Notes: generated from the letters alone by a model not told the origin. A stretch of DNA of 26,889 nucleotides from an archaeon (GCA_002688965.1 NZEE01000073.1:1-26889); one strand, 5' to 3'. Positions 6,182 through 14,436 are shown, counted from the stretch's first letter. Program-made: numbers and translations.

Positions 6182-7045
6182 CTAAACTTCCAGCCCAAGT
6201 TCCTGTAACATACTTAACATTTCTGGATCACACTCATCTTTCAGTTCACCAACAAAATTCTTCTTTTCTTCCTCATTCAATTCTTCATTAACCACCTCTA
6301 TCATATTAGACATACTAAGTTCCATCATACTTTGTTGCGACCATTTCTCGGAATTCATTACATAAAACAAACCAGTAGTCATTTCCTCTTTTGCTTCTTC
6401 AATATTTTCCTTTTCCCAAGTCATTCGTTTTTGCACATCTTCCATAAAAGTTTGAACAATCTCATCAGACATCAAAAACCATTCCCCCTTTTCTCTAAAG
6501 GGGGAGAAAAGTTGGTGCAACCAACGTTCAAAAAACAGAGATTCATCCTTCCTATGAGAACCAAATGTAAAAATTAATTCAAGTTCATTCGGATTGGAAG
6601 TCTGTAAAGTTTTCAATCTCGACTCTGGATTTTTACTATTTCCTATTTTATAAAAGGAATCACCAACTAAATCATCTGCTTCTATACCACTCTGTCTAAT
6701 TATATATAAATAATGTTGATTAATCATCCTCTTTGCTGTCTCAATTTGCAAATCATCATCCAACCGTTGGATTTCAATTAGTGCTTCTAAATTATTACAC
6801 ATTTTTGTCTGCTTTAAAACCTCTCTTGCTCTAGGGTTTATCTTGCCAATCTGCTTCATCCGTTGATAAGTCCGTTTTCCCAATCCAATAGATTCTGCTA
6901 TTTCAGCAGTCGTGTGCCTCTTTGATGATGCCATGCTATAACGATTATCAGATTCAGTAGCCCTATAACCCAATTCTATCAATTTTTCCTCATAGTGCAA
7001 TATGGACTCTGCTTGCTCAATCAAATTAAGATTTTTGTCTAACAC
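6182..7045 (-). CDS. HTH plus GIY-YIG (T5orf172/MUG113-like) DNA-binding protein
   Basis: Numbered from the GTG at 7045 (287 residues), a helix-turn-helix lies at about 44-80 (TAEIAESIGLGKRTYQRMKQ), resembling the ParB-type HTH. A T5orf172/MUG113-like member of the GIY-YIG superfamily follows at about 111-200: YLYIIRQ, FYKIGNSKNPESRLKTLQ, the LHQLF region and GEWF. The acidic C-terminus after 210 has no recognised domain. The GTG start is chosen because AAGGTGG lies six bases upstream and the codon directly follows the gp46 TGA (TGATGTG); a longer frame would begin inside gp46. Proteins with this domain pair occur in many phages and may be nucleases or regulators; activity is unproved. It is co-transcribed with gp55, gp47 and gp46. 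Confidence 0.8.
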   Translation of the reverse strand: MLDKNLNLIEQAESILHYEEKLIELGYRATESDNRYSMASSKRHTTAEIAESIGLGKRTYQRMKQIGKINPRAREVLKQTKMCNNLEALIEIQRLDDDLQIETAKRMINQHYLYIIRQSGIEADDLVGDSFYKIGNSKNPESRLKTLQTSNPNELELIFTFGSHRKDESLFFERWLHQLFSPFREKGEWFLMSDEIVQTFMEDVQKRMTWEKENIEEAKEEMTTGLFYVMNSEKWSQQSMMELSMSNMIEVVNEELNEEEKKNFVGELKDECDPEMLSMLQELGLEV

Positions 7046-7046
7046 A

Positions 7047-8759
7047 TCACACCACCTTACTAAAATTCTGTACCTTCTCAAACTTTATCGTAGAATCGAA
7101 TTTGTCATACAAAGTATCACCTTTATGCGAAATTACGAAAACGTTGCTTCGGGAGTCTAGTGACTGCAAGAGTTTCAGGAACTCATCTGTGCCATTAGCA
7201 TCAAGTGAGCTATCAAATACTTCGTCTAAAATCAGCAGATTTGTATCCGCACTATTCTTCAATTGTGCTACTGCTCTCCAAGTAAACAATAATGCTAAAT
7301 CAATCCGCATCTTTTCACCTTCACTAAACGATGCATAACTAAAAACATCTCGATATCGACTTTTAATAACTTCATTGAACTGCTCATCAATCGTAAAGTT
7401 GAAATAAGAATCCATTGCAGACAAATACTTATTAACCAAATTATTCATAACAGGCAAATATTGCTTGATAATCTGAGTCTTGATGCCACCATCTTTTAGC
7501 ATATCACCAACTGCATATGCATATTTCTGTTCTTCTGCCAAAATGGTGATAGATTCCACCAGTTGATATCGCAAAGTATTCAACTTGGTAATTTTATTAA
7601 CATCCCCATCAGACTTTTCACGAACTTTATGTAAGTAATTAATCTCATCACTCAATTTATCAATGTATTTATTCAACCCCTGCATACTATTGCCACAATT
7701 GGTAATCGAAATTTCGTGATTTCTTATATCGTCTTCTACAACCTCTTTTCCCTGTATGCTCATATCATCAGTTTCTATAACCTCTTTGATATCACTCAGT
7801 CCTCTTTTCATTTTCTCAAAATTTGCAAATTTCTCTGCTAAAATTTCTTGAACATGCTTATAATCTAGGACTTGACCACAAGTTGGACAATTATCATTAG
7901 AATCAAAAAACTCGATTTCCGATTCTAATTTCTTCAAATTGCCATCAATCTGCTTCTTCATGACCTTTAGTTTATTTACTTTATCACGCAACACTTCAAG
8001 ATCTATAACATCAGGGGAAATTACCGAAATTCTATTCTGGATCAATTGAATTTCCAGTTCCAAGTTTGATCTTTGTTGCTCAACTTTATCTAATTCCTTT
8101 AATGTATTTTCAATTTTATCATTTTGTATCTCAGCAACTTCGTCGATATATTTTTGCTGAATATCTATACGTTCATCTGTCATCTTCAAATCTTGCTCGT
8201 ACTTATTCAAATTCATACGAATTTCAATGACTCGTTCACGCAACAACTGATTCATAGTGGAAAAAATACCAATATCAAGCAAATCTTCTATTACTTCTCG
8301 ACGATTTGCAGCTGTCAATTGCATGAATGGTTGAAATGAACTAGACCCCAACACAATAATTTGTGTAAAACTCTTATAATTTAATTTGAGTATATATTTC
8401 TCCAAACGTTCTTGGTAATCACGTACTGAAGAATCTTGATCTAATATTTCCCCATTGACGTAAATCTCAAAAATATTTGGTTTCATTCCCCGTATAATTT
8501 TATATCGTTTACTACCGATCTCGAATTCAACCTCGACCAACATTCCAGAATTGTTGACCGTATTAATTAATTGAGGTTTATTAATTCGACGAAATGGTTT
8601 AGAATACAACACATACGTCAACGCATCAAGCATGGTTGATTTTCCAGAACCATTTTCACCCACCACTAACGTAGTAGGCGATTCCGTTAAATTGATCTCT
8701 GTAAACATATCACCTGTTGACAAAAAATTCTTCCAACGCACTTTTTTGAATATTATCAT
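7047..8759 (-). CDS. 46: Recombination nuclease subunit gp46 (Rad50/SbcC-like)
   Basis: This SMC-like ATPase of 570 residues has Walker A GENGSGKST at 34-42, a coiled coil on both sides of a zinc hook (CPTCGQ at 291-296), the ABC signature FSEGEKMRI at 478-486, Walker B LLILDEVFD at 508-516 and D-loop SSLD. With gp47 it resects DNA ends for recombination-dependent replication and in T4 helps degrade host DNA. The length matches T4 gp46 (560). Its ATG overlaps the gp47 stop codon by four bases (8756-8759). Confidence 0.97.
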   Translation of the reverse strand: MIIFKKVRWKNFLSTGDMFTEINLTESPTTLVVGENGSGKSTMLDALTYVLYSKPFRRINKPQLINTVNNSGMLVEVEFEIGSKRYKIIRGMKPNIFEIYVNGEILDQDSSVRDYQERLEKYILKLNYKSFTQIIVLGSSSFQPFMQLTAANRREVIEDLLDIGIFSTMNQLLRERVIEIRMNLNKYEQDLKMTDERIDIQQKYIDEVAEIQNDKIENTLKELDKVEQQRSNLELEIQLIQNRISVISPDVIDLEVLRDKVNKLKVMKKQIDGNLKKLESEIEFFDSNDNCPTCGQVLDYKHVQEILAEKFANFEKMKRGLSDIKEVIETDDMSIQGKEVVEDDIRNHEISITNCGNSMQGLNKYIDKLSDEINYLHKVREKSDGDVNKITKLNTLRYQLVESITILAEEQKYAYAVGDMLKDGGIKTQIIKQYLPVMNNLVNKYLSAMDSYFNFTIDEQFNEVIKSRYRDVFSYASFSEGEKMRIDLALLFTWRAVAQLKNSADTNLLILDEVFDSSLDANGTDEFLKLLQSLDSRSNVFVISHKGDTLYDKFDSTIKFEKVQNFSKVV

Positions 8760-9796
8760 TCTATACTCAATGCCTCCGTATATAAAGTTCTGACCATATT
8801 ATCCAATCGAGAACTATCCAAATCTGTAGTTAAGTTCATAACATAATTGCTTAAAATAGTAATTGTATCCTCTGTTCCCGAAATTTCTTCCACCTCTTGC
8901 AATTTATCATAATTCTCAACAATAGTCAATTGTGCTGGATTATGATCATACAAAGAATCTATGAACAAATTAAACCGATAAGGATCACTTGGTTTATTTG
9001 CAACCACAACACGAACAAATCTATCCTTGTAGTCACTCAAATTGCTAATAGGATTAGATTCATCATAGAAAATCTTAGTGAACAAATTAGTTGGATTTCT
9101 AATAAATTCCAATTCCAGAGTCTCGGTATCAAATATATGAAATCCTCGATCTGTATTATAATCAGACCACATCAATTCATAAGGAGTTCCGAGATAGTAA
9201 ATATGCCCATCATCATTTTTAAGATGAAAATGCCCTGAGAATACCTTATCGAATTTAGAAAATATTTCTCTGTCCAGACCATAATCTGATACCACTCCCT
9301 TAAACATCAAAAACCCTGTCAGTGCCAAATGACCCATTATAATCTTAGCATCGGACTTTTCAATTTGCATATAAGATTCGACATCATTATCCGCACAAAG
9401 CCATGGTACGAAACATACTCTAAGATTATTGCCAATAGTTACAGTTTCAGCAGTATTATAAATGTGTAAAAACGGTGCTTCCCCATATAATTCATTAACC
9501 GAATTCACCTGATTGGTATTCTTATAGTAAGCATCATGATTTCCGACAATGATATGAGTTTTGATGAAATCGTGTGTAATCCTCGATATAAAATTCTTCC
9601 TAACATTATTCAACGTCAAATATGAAACGGATTTTCTCTTGTCCATCAAATCACCCAAATGAACAATCTCCTTTATATTATGCTGATGCAAATATGGAAA
9701 AAATGTTTCATCAAAAAATTTATTGATATGGGCCTGAATCACTTGATTGTCATTCCTTGCCCCAAAATGTGTATCAGTAATCAATGCTACCTTCAT
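8756..9796 (-). CDS. 47: Recombination nuclease subunit gp47 (Mre11/SbcD-like)
   Basis: This is a metallophosphoesterase of 346 residues with the ordered metal-binding motifs DTHFG (D8, H10), GDLMDKR (D49), GNHD (N86, H87), GH at 155-156 and GHFH at 188-191. It is the nuclease partner of the gp46 ATPase encoded just downstream, acting in end resection and recombination-dependent replication. The length is close to T4 gp47 (339). The start overlaps the gp55 stop codon by four bases (9793-9796), so 55-47-46 form one coupled unit. Confidence 0.97.
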   Translation of the reverse strand: MKVALITDTHFGARNDNQVIQAHINKFFDETFFPYLHQHNIKEIVHLGDLMDKRKSVSYLTLNNVRKNFISRITHDFIKTHIIVGNHDAYYKNTNQVNSVNELYGEAPFLHIYNTAETVTIGNNLRVCFVPWLCADNDVESYMQIEKSDAKIIMGHLALTGFLMFKGVVSDYGLDREIFSKFDKVFSGHFHLKNDDGHIYYLGTPYELMWSDYNTDRGFHIFDTETLELEFIRNPTNLFTKIFYDESNPISNLSDYKDRFVRVVVANKPSDPYRFNLFIDSLYDHNPAQLTIVENYDKLQEVEEISGTEDTITILSNYVMNLTTDLDSSRLDNMVRTLYTEALSIE

Positions 9797-10338
9797 TCCA
9801 TAAACCTCTCTAAATTCTTTTTATATTTGCTACGACCATTTTTCCGTTTCTCCAATTGAGTTTCAAATGCAATTACATTCTCAGGATCAGTTGTGATCAA
9901 ATCCTCCAAATATTGCTTGGTTCCATCATCGTCCTGTTCGGAAAAATCTGCCAATTTTCGTTCATCCAACATTTTTATTGCTAATTTGCTTCTGATATAA
10001 CTTTGCTTTTTTTCCTTTTCAATTCTACGAACAAAGGCATAATATATTATTTGAGTGAAGTAAGAAAATGGATTATTGGAAGCATCAGGATTAAAATTGG
10101 AACAATACTGCAAGCAATTCTCAATGCCATCGGAAATCATTTCCTCTTTATAGGTGTAATTGATAAAATTGGGTCTAAATGACAAACCATTAGCAATGTC
10201 CAAAAAACACTTTCCCATGTATTCTGTAGCGGGAGGATCTTCTTCTCCGTTTTCCCTCGCTTCGATTATTCCCTGTTTGTATATAACCATTTCCTCATAA
10301 AATTTTTTATTGTCAACGTAATGATTTTTTTTGCTCAT
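9793..10338 (-). CDS. 55: Late-promoter sigma factor gp55
   Basis: The 181-residue product matches the divergent sigma-70 relative gp55 of T4-like phages. Its best block is NPFSYFTQIIYYAFVRRIEK (about 88-107), the conserved region-2-like helix that recognises the late -10 element. gp55 replaces host sigma on RNA polymerase and directs it to TATAAATA-type promoters, helped by gp45. Such elements are present upstream of gp18, gp22 and gp23 in this window. The start follows GAGGTG with four bases of spacing and lies just downstream of the promoter at 10358-10387. Confidence 0.95.
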   Translation of the reverse strand: MSKKNHYVDNKKFYEEMVIYKQGIIEARENGEEDPPATEYMGKCFLDIANGLSFRPNFINYTYKEEMISDGIENCLQYCSNFNPDASNNPFSYFTQIIYYAFVRRIEKEKKQSYIRSKLAIKMLDERKLADFSEQDDDGTKQYLEDLITTDPENVIAFETQLEKRKNGRSKYKKNLERFME

Positions 10339-10357
10339 TTTTCACCTCTTTTTCTAT

Positions 10358-10387
10358 ATTATACCATACTGACCCCCCAAAAGTCAA
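10358..10387 (-). promoter_or_regulatory. Early promoter for gp55-47-46 and downstream genes
   Basis: On the minus strand, TTGACT (10387-10382), 18 bases including a run of six G, and TATAAT (10363-10358), with TATGG before the -10. It sits back to back with a plus-strand promoter of the same design; their -35 elements are about 14 bases apart. Confidence 0.87.
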
Positions 10388-10400
10388 GAGAAAAATAAAC

Positions 10401-10429
10401 TTGACAAACCCGAAAAAATATGGTATAAT
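10401..10429 (+). promoter_or_regulatory. Plus-strand promoter reading antisense into uvsW
   Basis: TTGACA (10401-10406), 17 bases and TATAAT (10424-10429), with TATGG before the -10: full consensus and the best-matching promoter in the window. No plus-strand gene with a start codon and ribosome binding site follows. The predicted start near 10436 would yield RNA complementary to the 3' end of uvsW (stop at 10462) and onward. A bidirectional-capable terminator stem at 12916-12946 is the next obvious end point. Confidence 0.82.
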
Positions 10430-10461
10430 TAGCTGTTCTTGCCGAAAGGGAGTAAATATAC

Positions 10462-11934
10462 CTATAAATTGAAGTACTTGACCGTGAAATCAAATCTCTC
10501 ACTTTGGTAAATCTTCATTCTTTCCAATAAATGTTTCCATGTGTAATTCTGATGTGATAGATAGGTGAGTTTGTCCGATATATCAAATAAATTTGCCTTT
10601 ATCTTCGTCTTGGATTTCCGTAATACACGCCCAATACTCTGCAAATTACGAATCCTACTTTTGGAGGGTGATGCGAATACAATGTTATGTAAGTTACGGA
10701 TGTTGACACCCGTACTGTACGTGCCATAGGAGGCAACGATAATATTACTATCTCCAGTTTCAGTTTCATTTCGTATTTTTTCTCGTTCATTTGCTTTGAT
10801 ACCACCGTGTATAAAATTGATTGTTCTATCAGGCATCTTATCGGACATCATTCTATATAAAGTAGAACCGTGTTTTTCGACCAATTGGTATAAAACCAAT
10901 GTATTTCCTTGCAATGCAGAAACCATTTCCACTATGAAATTATTTCTCCGTTCATTGGTTACTAGATATTCAAGTTCTTTTTGATAATCAAAATCTTTAA
11001 CTATTTGGCATTCCTCTTTGGGATATTTTAAAATTATGCAATGTATATCTAAATCCGAAAGAACATTGTCTGTCATTAGTTCCTTAGTGGTCGTGACTTG
11101 CTTGACCACACCAAATAATCCCTCTAGTACTAATTGATGCGTTAGTGTTCCATCTAATGTACCAGTTGTACCAATTCTATATTTGGCATTTACTAATTTA
11201 GTCATAATCGAAGTTAATGATTTTGCTTTAAACCCATGAGCCTCATCACCAATAACCATTTCAAATCTTTTAAAGAAATCCTTTTTCTCGTCAACTAACG
11301 ATTGCCATGTTGAAATGACAACAGGCAAACTTGTTTTTCGTGGTTGACCAGAATATATTTTATGACAATTCAAATCTACGTACCACTTATCATTTGCGGA
11401 ATAATCCATAAAATCGGTATACATTTGCTCTACCAAGGATGTAGTTGGAACAATAATTAAAGTCTGAACTTTCAAAAATCTAAGCAACAAATATATTATA
11501 AGAGATTTTCCAGATGCAGTAGGCGAAACCAGCAATATCTTTTTACTACTAATGGCATGATTAATTGCATCTATTTGATAATCACGGACGGTTATTTCAT
11601 TGCCGTTGGACTGTAAGTTTAGTTTTTCGATAAAATTCTCATCGAGGGAGACTTTTTCTATTGCAAGGTCATCTGAATATTCATACTTGTACTGTCTCTT
11701 GTATGCAAATTGCACCACATAAGGCATTAATCCACCATATAGTTTTCTAGTATGGACTGAAAATAATCGAATTTTCCCATCCCACAGTTTATTCCGATAT
11801 GATGGAACAAAGGTATAGCCAGGAACGTAAAAAGTGAAATAATCACACAATTCTTGTGCAACACCCATTTCACAATCAATTTTTATATATACCTCATCTA
11901 TCTTAGTAATATATAATGTATCAGATGATGCCAT
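10462..11934 (-). CDS. uvsW: UvsW RNA-DNA and DNA helicase
   Basis: This SF2 helicase of 490 residues has motif I SPTASGKS at 137-144, motif II DEAH at 230-233, motif III GTTGT near 255-259 and motif VI QSIGRVLRK at 432-440. An N-terminal domain (about 1-110) is of the kind seen in T4 UvsW (503 residues). UvsW dissociates R-loops and branched recombination intermediates and in T4 drives the switch from origin-dependent to recombination-dependent replication. In T4 it is made late. The 5' end overlaps the UvsY gene by 14 bases. A strong antisense promoter lies just beyond its 3' end. Confidence 0.96.
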   Translation of the reverse strand: MASSDTLYITKIDEVYIKIDCEMGVAQELCDYFTFYVPGYTFVPSYRNKLWDGKIRLFSVHTRKLYGGLMPYVVQFAYKRQYKYEYSDDLAIEKVSLDENFIEKLNLQSNGNEITVRDYQIDAINHAISSKKILLVSPTASGKSLIIYLLLRFLKVQTLIIVPTTSLVEQMYTDFMDYSANDKWYVDLNCHKIYSGQPRKTSLPVVISTWQSLVDEKKDFFKRFEMVIGDEAHGFKAKSLTSIMTKLVNAKYRIGTTGTLDGTLTHQLVLEGLFGVVKQVTTTKELMTDNVLSDLDIHCIILKYPKEECQIVKDFDYQKELEYLVTNERRNNFIVEMVSALQGNTLVLYQLVEKHGSTLYRMMSDKMPDRTINFIHGGIKANEREKIRNETETGDSNIIVASYGTYSTGVNIRNLHNIVFASPSKSRIRNLQSIGRVLRKSKTKIKANLFDISDKLTYLSHQNYTWKHLLERMKIYQSERFDFTVKYFNL

Positions 11935-12349
11935 TTTGTAATTTTTCCCATTCTATCAAATTTTTACAAGCATACCCCTTGCTGGTTATATTTCGTAGGG
12001 TCTGTTCTAAGAACTCGATTTTACATTTTATATAGTCTATGGACTCCTGTTTTTTTGCCAATTCTTCATCTGCTTCGAGATAGACAGACAGATCTCCCCT
12101 GAGTACCTTGATATCAAAACGATTTTCTTGGTACGTTTCTTTACTGGCCTTGCCCGAATAATATTCGTGCTTTTCTTTATAAAGTTGTTTAAAGAGTTTA
12201 GTTGTTCTGGTGAGTTCCAAACGATCCATGATCAGACATTTCAAATATTTGTCATAAACATATGGCAATTTTTTGGAAGTAATAATCAAGTCATCATTAA
12301 ATGGCATATCCTTTGCTGTTTCAGCAAACAAATTTTCAAGTGTTTTCAT
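11921..12349 (-). CDS. uvsY: UvsY recombination mediator
   Basis: The 142-residue protein resembles T4 UvsY (137 residues) in length and in the block YYSGKASKETYQENRFDIKV (T4 has YYSG...). The C-terminal pattern is also shared: ITSKGYACKNLIEWEKL against T4 IKSRGFAIKHIQDM. UvsY helps load the UvsX recombinase onto gp32-coated single-stranded DNA. It lies directly upstream of uvsW, as in T4. The ATG comes two bases after the stop codon of the preceding structural gene, with no clear ribosome binding site, so translational coupling to that gene is likely. Confidence 0.92.
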   Translation of the reverse strand: MKTLENLFAETAKDMPFNDDLIITSKKLPYVYDKYLKCLIMDRLELTRTTKLFKQLYKEKHEYYSGKASKETYQENRFDIKVLRGDLSVYLEADEELAKKQESIDYIKCKIEFLEQTLRNITSKGYACKNLIEWEKLQNGII

Positions 12350-12351
12350 AG

Positions 12352-12885
12352 TTATGTAGCAGATTCTATAGTATAATCCCTTATCGAAAAGGATGCCGTA
12401 ACTGTTATAGCGGCAACTTCCGTATCTTGTGTAGTGAAATCAATTGCTCCCAATGAAGTGGGGAACATACCTTTGAATTGAACGTTCTTATTCACGTTCA
12501 TGCTATTGGTTAAAATATGCAGAGTTGCATCCGAAATCAAATCACCCTCATCACTGAAATTATTAGTAGGTGAATTAATCAATGATTTGTATGCAGTAAA
12601 GTTATCTGGTGAAGATATTCCACGCATCCAGAGTTGAATTTCTTGATAATTTGCTAAATCTTCATCGACCACAAACCCAATGTCAACTGAACCAACGGTT
12701 AAATTATCCCCATAAACAGCAAAATCTTTTAATGGAGTTGGCACATTTATCTCACCCAAACTCAAATCTGGCACATTTATTGTTTGACAAAAATATGACA
12801 CGTTAGGCAATTTTCTGATTGTTAGTCTAAACCCAACTGGTGAAAGTAAATTATAATTATCTGGTAAGTTGTCTAATACACCCAT
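12352..12885 (-). CDS. Tail-tube-like structural protein in the gp23-uvsY interval (gp3/gp54-like candidate)
   Basis: The 177-residue protein has the pattern of T4-like tube-family proteins: LLSPVGFRLTIRKLPNVSYF, FCQTINVPDLSLGEINVPTP, a GDNLTVGSVDIGFVVDEDL strand pair, then NYQEIQLWM. Similar proteins sit between gp23 and uvsY in T4-like cyanophages. I recall them being annotated there as the tail completion and sheath stabiliser gp3, but I cannot confirm this from sequence alone; a gp54-like tube initiator is the other option. A GGGGG site precedes the ATG. The gene lies downstream of the gp23 terminator, so it needs readthrough or its own weak promoter. Confidence 0.65.
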   Translation of the reverse strand: MGVLDNLPDNYNLLSPVGFRLTIRKLPNVSYFCQTINVPDLSLGEINVPTPLKDFAVYGDNLTVGSVDIGFVVDEDLANYQEIQLWMRGISSPDNFTAYKSLINSPTNNFSDEGDLISDATLHILTNSMNVNKNVQFKGMFPTSLGAIDFTTQDTEVAAITVTASFSIRDYTIESAT

Positions 12886-12902
12886 AGAATCCCCCTATGC
12901 CT

Positions 12903-12910
12903 ATATTTAG
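12903..12910 (-). promoter_or_regulatory. Possible weak late promoter element before the tube-like gene
   Basis: On the minus strand the octamer CCTAAATA resembles the late -10 consensus TATAAATA at six of eight positions. It lies between the gp23 terminator and the ATG at 12885. It is also part of a small palindrome (GCCTA-AATA-TAGGC). Its distance to the ATG is shorter than for the clear late promoters, so this is only a candidate. Confidence 0.25.
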
Positions 12911-12915
12911 GCAAC

Positions 12916-12946
12916 AAAAAAAGGGGGCCGTGAGATGCCCCCTTTT
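12916..12946 (-). terminator. Strong intrinsic terminator after gp23, potentially bidirectional
   Basis: On the minus strand, AAAAGGGGGC (12946-12937), loop ATCTCACG and GCCCCCTTTT form a perfect ten-pair stem that continues into three further T residues. The stem is flanked by A-runs and T-runs on both sides, so it could also stop plus-strand transcription, though with only four T residues. It ends the highly expressed capsid transcript. Confidence 0.92.
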
Positions 12947-12982
12947 AGATACCCGTGTGTCCTAATCGGACTTAGGATTTTA

Positions 12983-14389
12983 TTACATTAAGTTTTTGAC
13001 TTGAACTTTACGATAGTAGGAATTACCTTGAGCTGCATTTGCAGTACTAGTCGGTTTAGTTAGTGTAGTAAACGGATTAGCTTCAACACCGTATCGGGTT
13101 TTGAATCCGATTTTCGGTTGGAATGTTTGCTCGCCAGTTGCTTTAACCATTTGTAATGGCACGTATGGACAATAGAAGATACCAGCATCAAATGCTGAAG
13201 AACCTTTATAACCAACAGTATAAAATTCATGTGCAGCACTAAAGTACGGATCTACATAAACTTTATATTTGCCATTTAGTGTGCCAACTAGTGTACCACC
13301 AGTAATGCCGTCAGGTGACAATTGACCACTACCACCAGCAACACCACCACCAGTATCCAAGTTACCTGTCATTGACAGAGCAGCAGCAACATCAGAACTA
13401 CAAACTATGACATTTCCACGACCTCTACGAGTGTCAACGGCAATAGCATTGGCATCACGTTCTAGGTTGAAGTGCAATCCTTTGAATTTTTCGACAGACC
13501 ATCGACCATTTGAATCTGTATCCAGATCAAATGTACCTTTATCTGTAGTACCAGTTTGAGCTCCAAATTTAGCAGCACCAAGAACTGTTCGTATAATTTC
13601 ACGGTTAATCTCTTGCAAGATTTCCGTTGAAAGAATATTCGACAATTCTGTTTCGGCATCAAGACCATGAACTGCTTTCAGATCTTGTGCTAATTCAGTA
13701 GTGTATTCTGCTTTTAATGCCCTAGTAACGGCAGTTACCGTTCTCTTGTCGATACGGAAACCCATTTCACGGAAATTATTAGCGGTTTCACCACCAAGTG
13801 CTTCTGCTTTTGCTGTATTCATACCAGACGAAGTATCAGTCGGGTAGTAATCAGCAGCAAATGGATCGGTTTCGGCTACGTCAGTAGCATCAGTATCAAT
13901 ACCAGCAACTTCGTCCTGTTCTTCGCTGGCAGTGAATGCAGTCTGTGCTTCGCCGAATAGTGCTTCAGGAGCATCTATTTCTGCCATTGTACCATCAGTT
14001 ACTTGATCTCCGACATACTGTGAACGCATGTAAAAAATCATACCAGATGGGCCAGACATCGGTTGAACACCACAAATATCATATGCGATAAGTTGTGGGG
14101 CAGACCTACGTACTAAACTAATTAAAATTGGATCGTAACCAGCACGACCACTAGTGGTAGCATGTGCAGCACCTGTAAACCCACCTGTACCAACATCAAC
14201 TGTTGGTGCGGCTTCGGTTAGTAAACTGGTTGTGCTTTCGGCAACTCTTTGTTCTGCGATTGCTTTTTCCTGATTTTCCAGAAGCATAGCAGTTACGGAA
14301 CGACGATATTGATCACTGATTGCAGGGAGTGCTTCGTGATCGAGTACCGGCTTCCACTTTTCGACTAAATGTTGTGAAATCCCTTGCAT
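12983..14389 (-). CDS. 23: Major capsid protein gp23
   Basis: The 468-residue product has the T4 gp23 pattern: an N-terminal helical prosegment (LVEKWKPVLDHEALPAI), a long capsid body with YDICGVQPMSGPSGMIF and the MGFRIDKRTVTAVTRALKAEYT region, and a C-terminal PFTT. LLTE at 56-59 followed by A60 fits the prohead protease consensus (L/I-x-E then cut), predicting removal of about 59 residues, close to the 65 removed in T4. The start follows AAGGAG and a late promoter at 14422-14429. No gp24 paralogue is in this window. A strong terminator follows. Confidence 0.97.
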   Translation of the reverse strand: MQGISQHLVEKWKPVLDHEALPAISDQYRRSVTAMLLENQEKAIAEQRVAESTTSLLTEAAPTVDVGTGGFTGAAHATTSGRAGYDPILISLVRRSAPQLIAYDICGVQPMSGPSGMIFYMRSQYVGDQVTDGTMAEIDAPEALFGEAQTAFTASEEQDEVAGIDTDATDVAETDPFAADYYPTDTSSGMNTAKAEALGGETANNFREMGFRIDKRTVTAVTRALKAEYTTELAQDLKAVHGLDAETELSNILSTEILQEINREIIRTVLGAAKFGAQTGTTDKGTFDLDTDSNGRWSVEKFKGLHFNLERDANAIAVDTRRGRGNVIVCSSDVAAALSMTGNLDTGGGVAGGSGQLSPDGITGGTLVGTLNGKYKVYVDPYFSAAHEFYTVGYKGSSAFDAGIFYCPYVPLQMVKATGEQTFQPKIGFKTRYGVEANPFTTLTKPTSTANAAQGNSYYRKVQVKNLM

Positions 14390-14421
14390 TTTCTTTCTCC
14401 TTGTATTGGAATCCTATTCCT

Positions 14422-14429
14422 TATTTATA
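14422..14429 (-). promoter_or_regulatory. Late promoter for gp23
   Basis: On the minus strand, TATAAATA at 14429-14422 is the exact T4 late -10 element, about 33 bases upstream of the gp23 ATG and just past the gp22 stop codon. The surrounding AT-rich palindrome also places TATAAATA on the plus strand at 14426-14433, so the site could in principle fire both ways. CCAATACAA occurs downstream, as at the other two late promoters, but at a different distance. Confidence 0.85.
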
Positions 14430-14436
14430 AATAAAT

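Noticed and set aside
6175..6198. TTG start at 6198 for the small membrane protein
   Set aside because: It lacks a placed ribosome binding site, while the ATG at 6171 has AGGAAG at good spacing.
8897..9238. Open plus-strand frame of about 113 codons antisense to gp47
   Set aside because: It overlaps a firmly identified nuclease gene entirely, has Ile-rich translation and lacks expression signals.
10431..10520. Possible short plus-strand peptide after the plus-strand promoter (GGGAG at 10449-10453)
   Set aside because: No ATG or well-spaced GTG/TTG follows. The nearest GTG frame is only eight codons long before a stop, so the RNA looks non-coding.
13462..13668. Second minus-strand frame inside gp23
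   Set aside because: It overlaps the major capsid gene in another frame; its composition is atypical and no coupled start is present.
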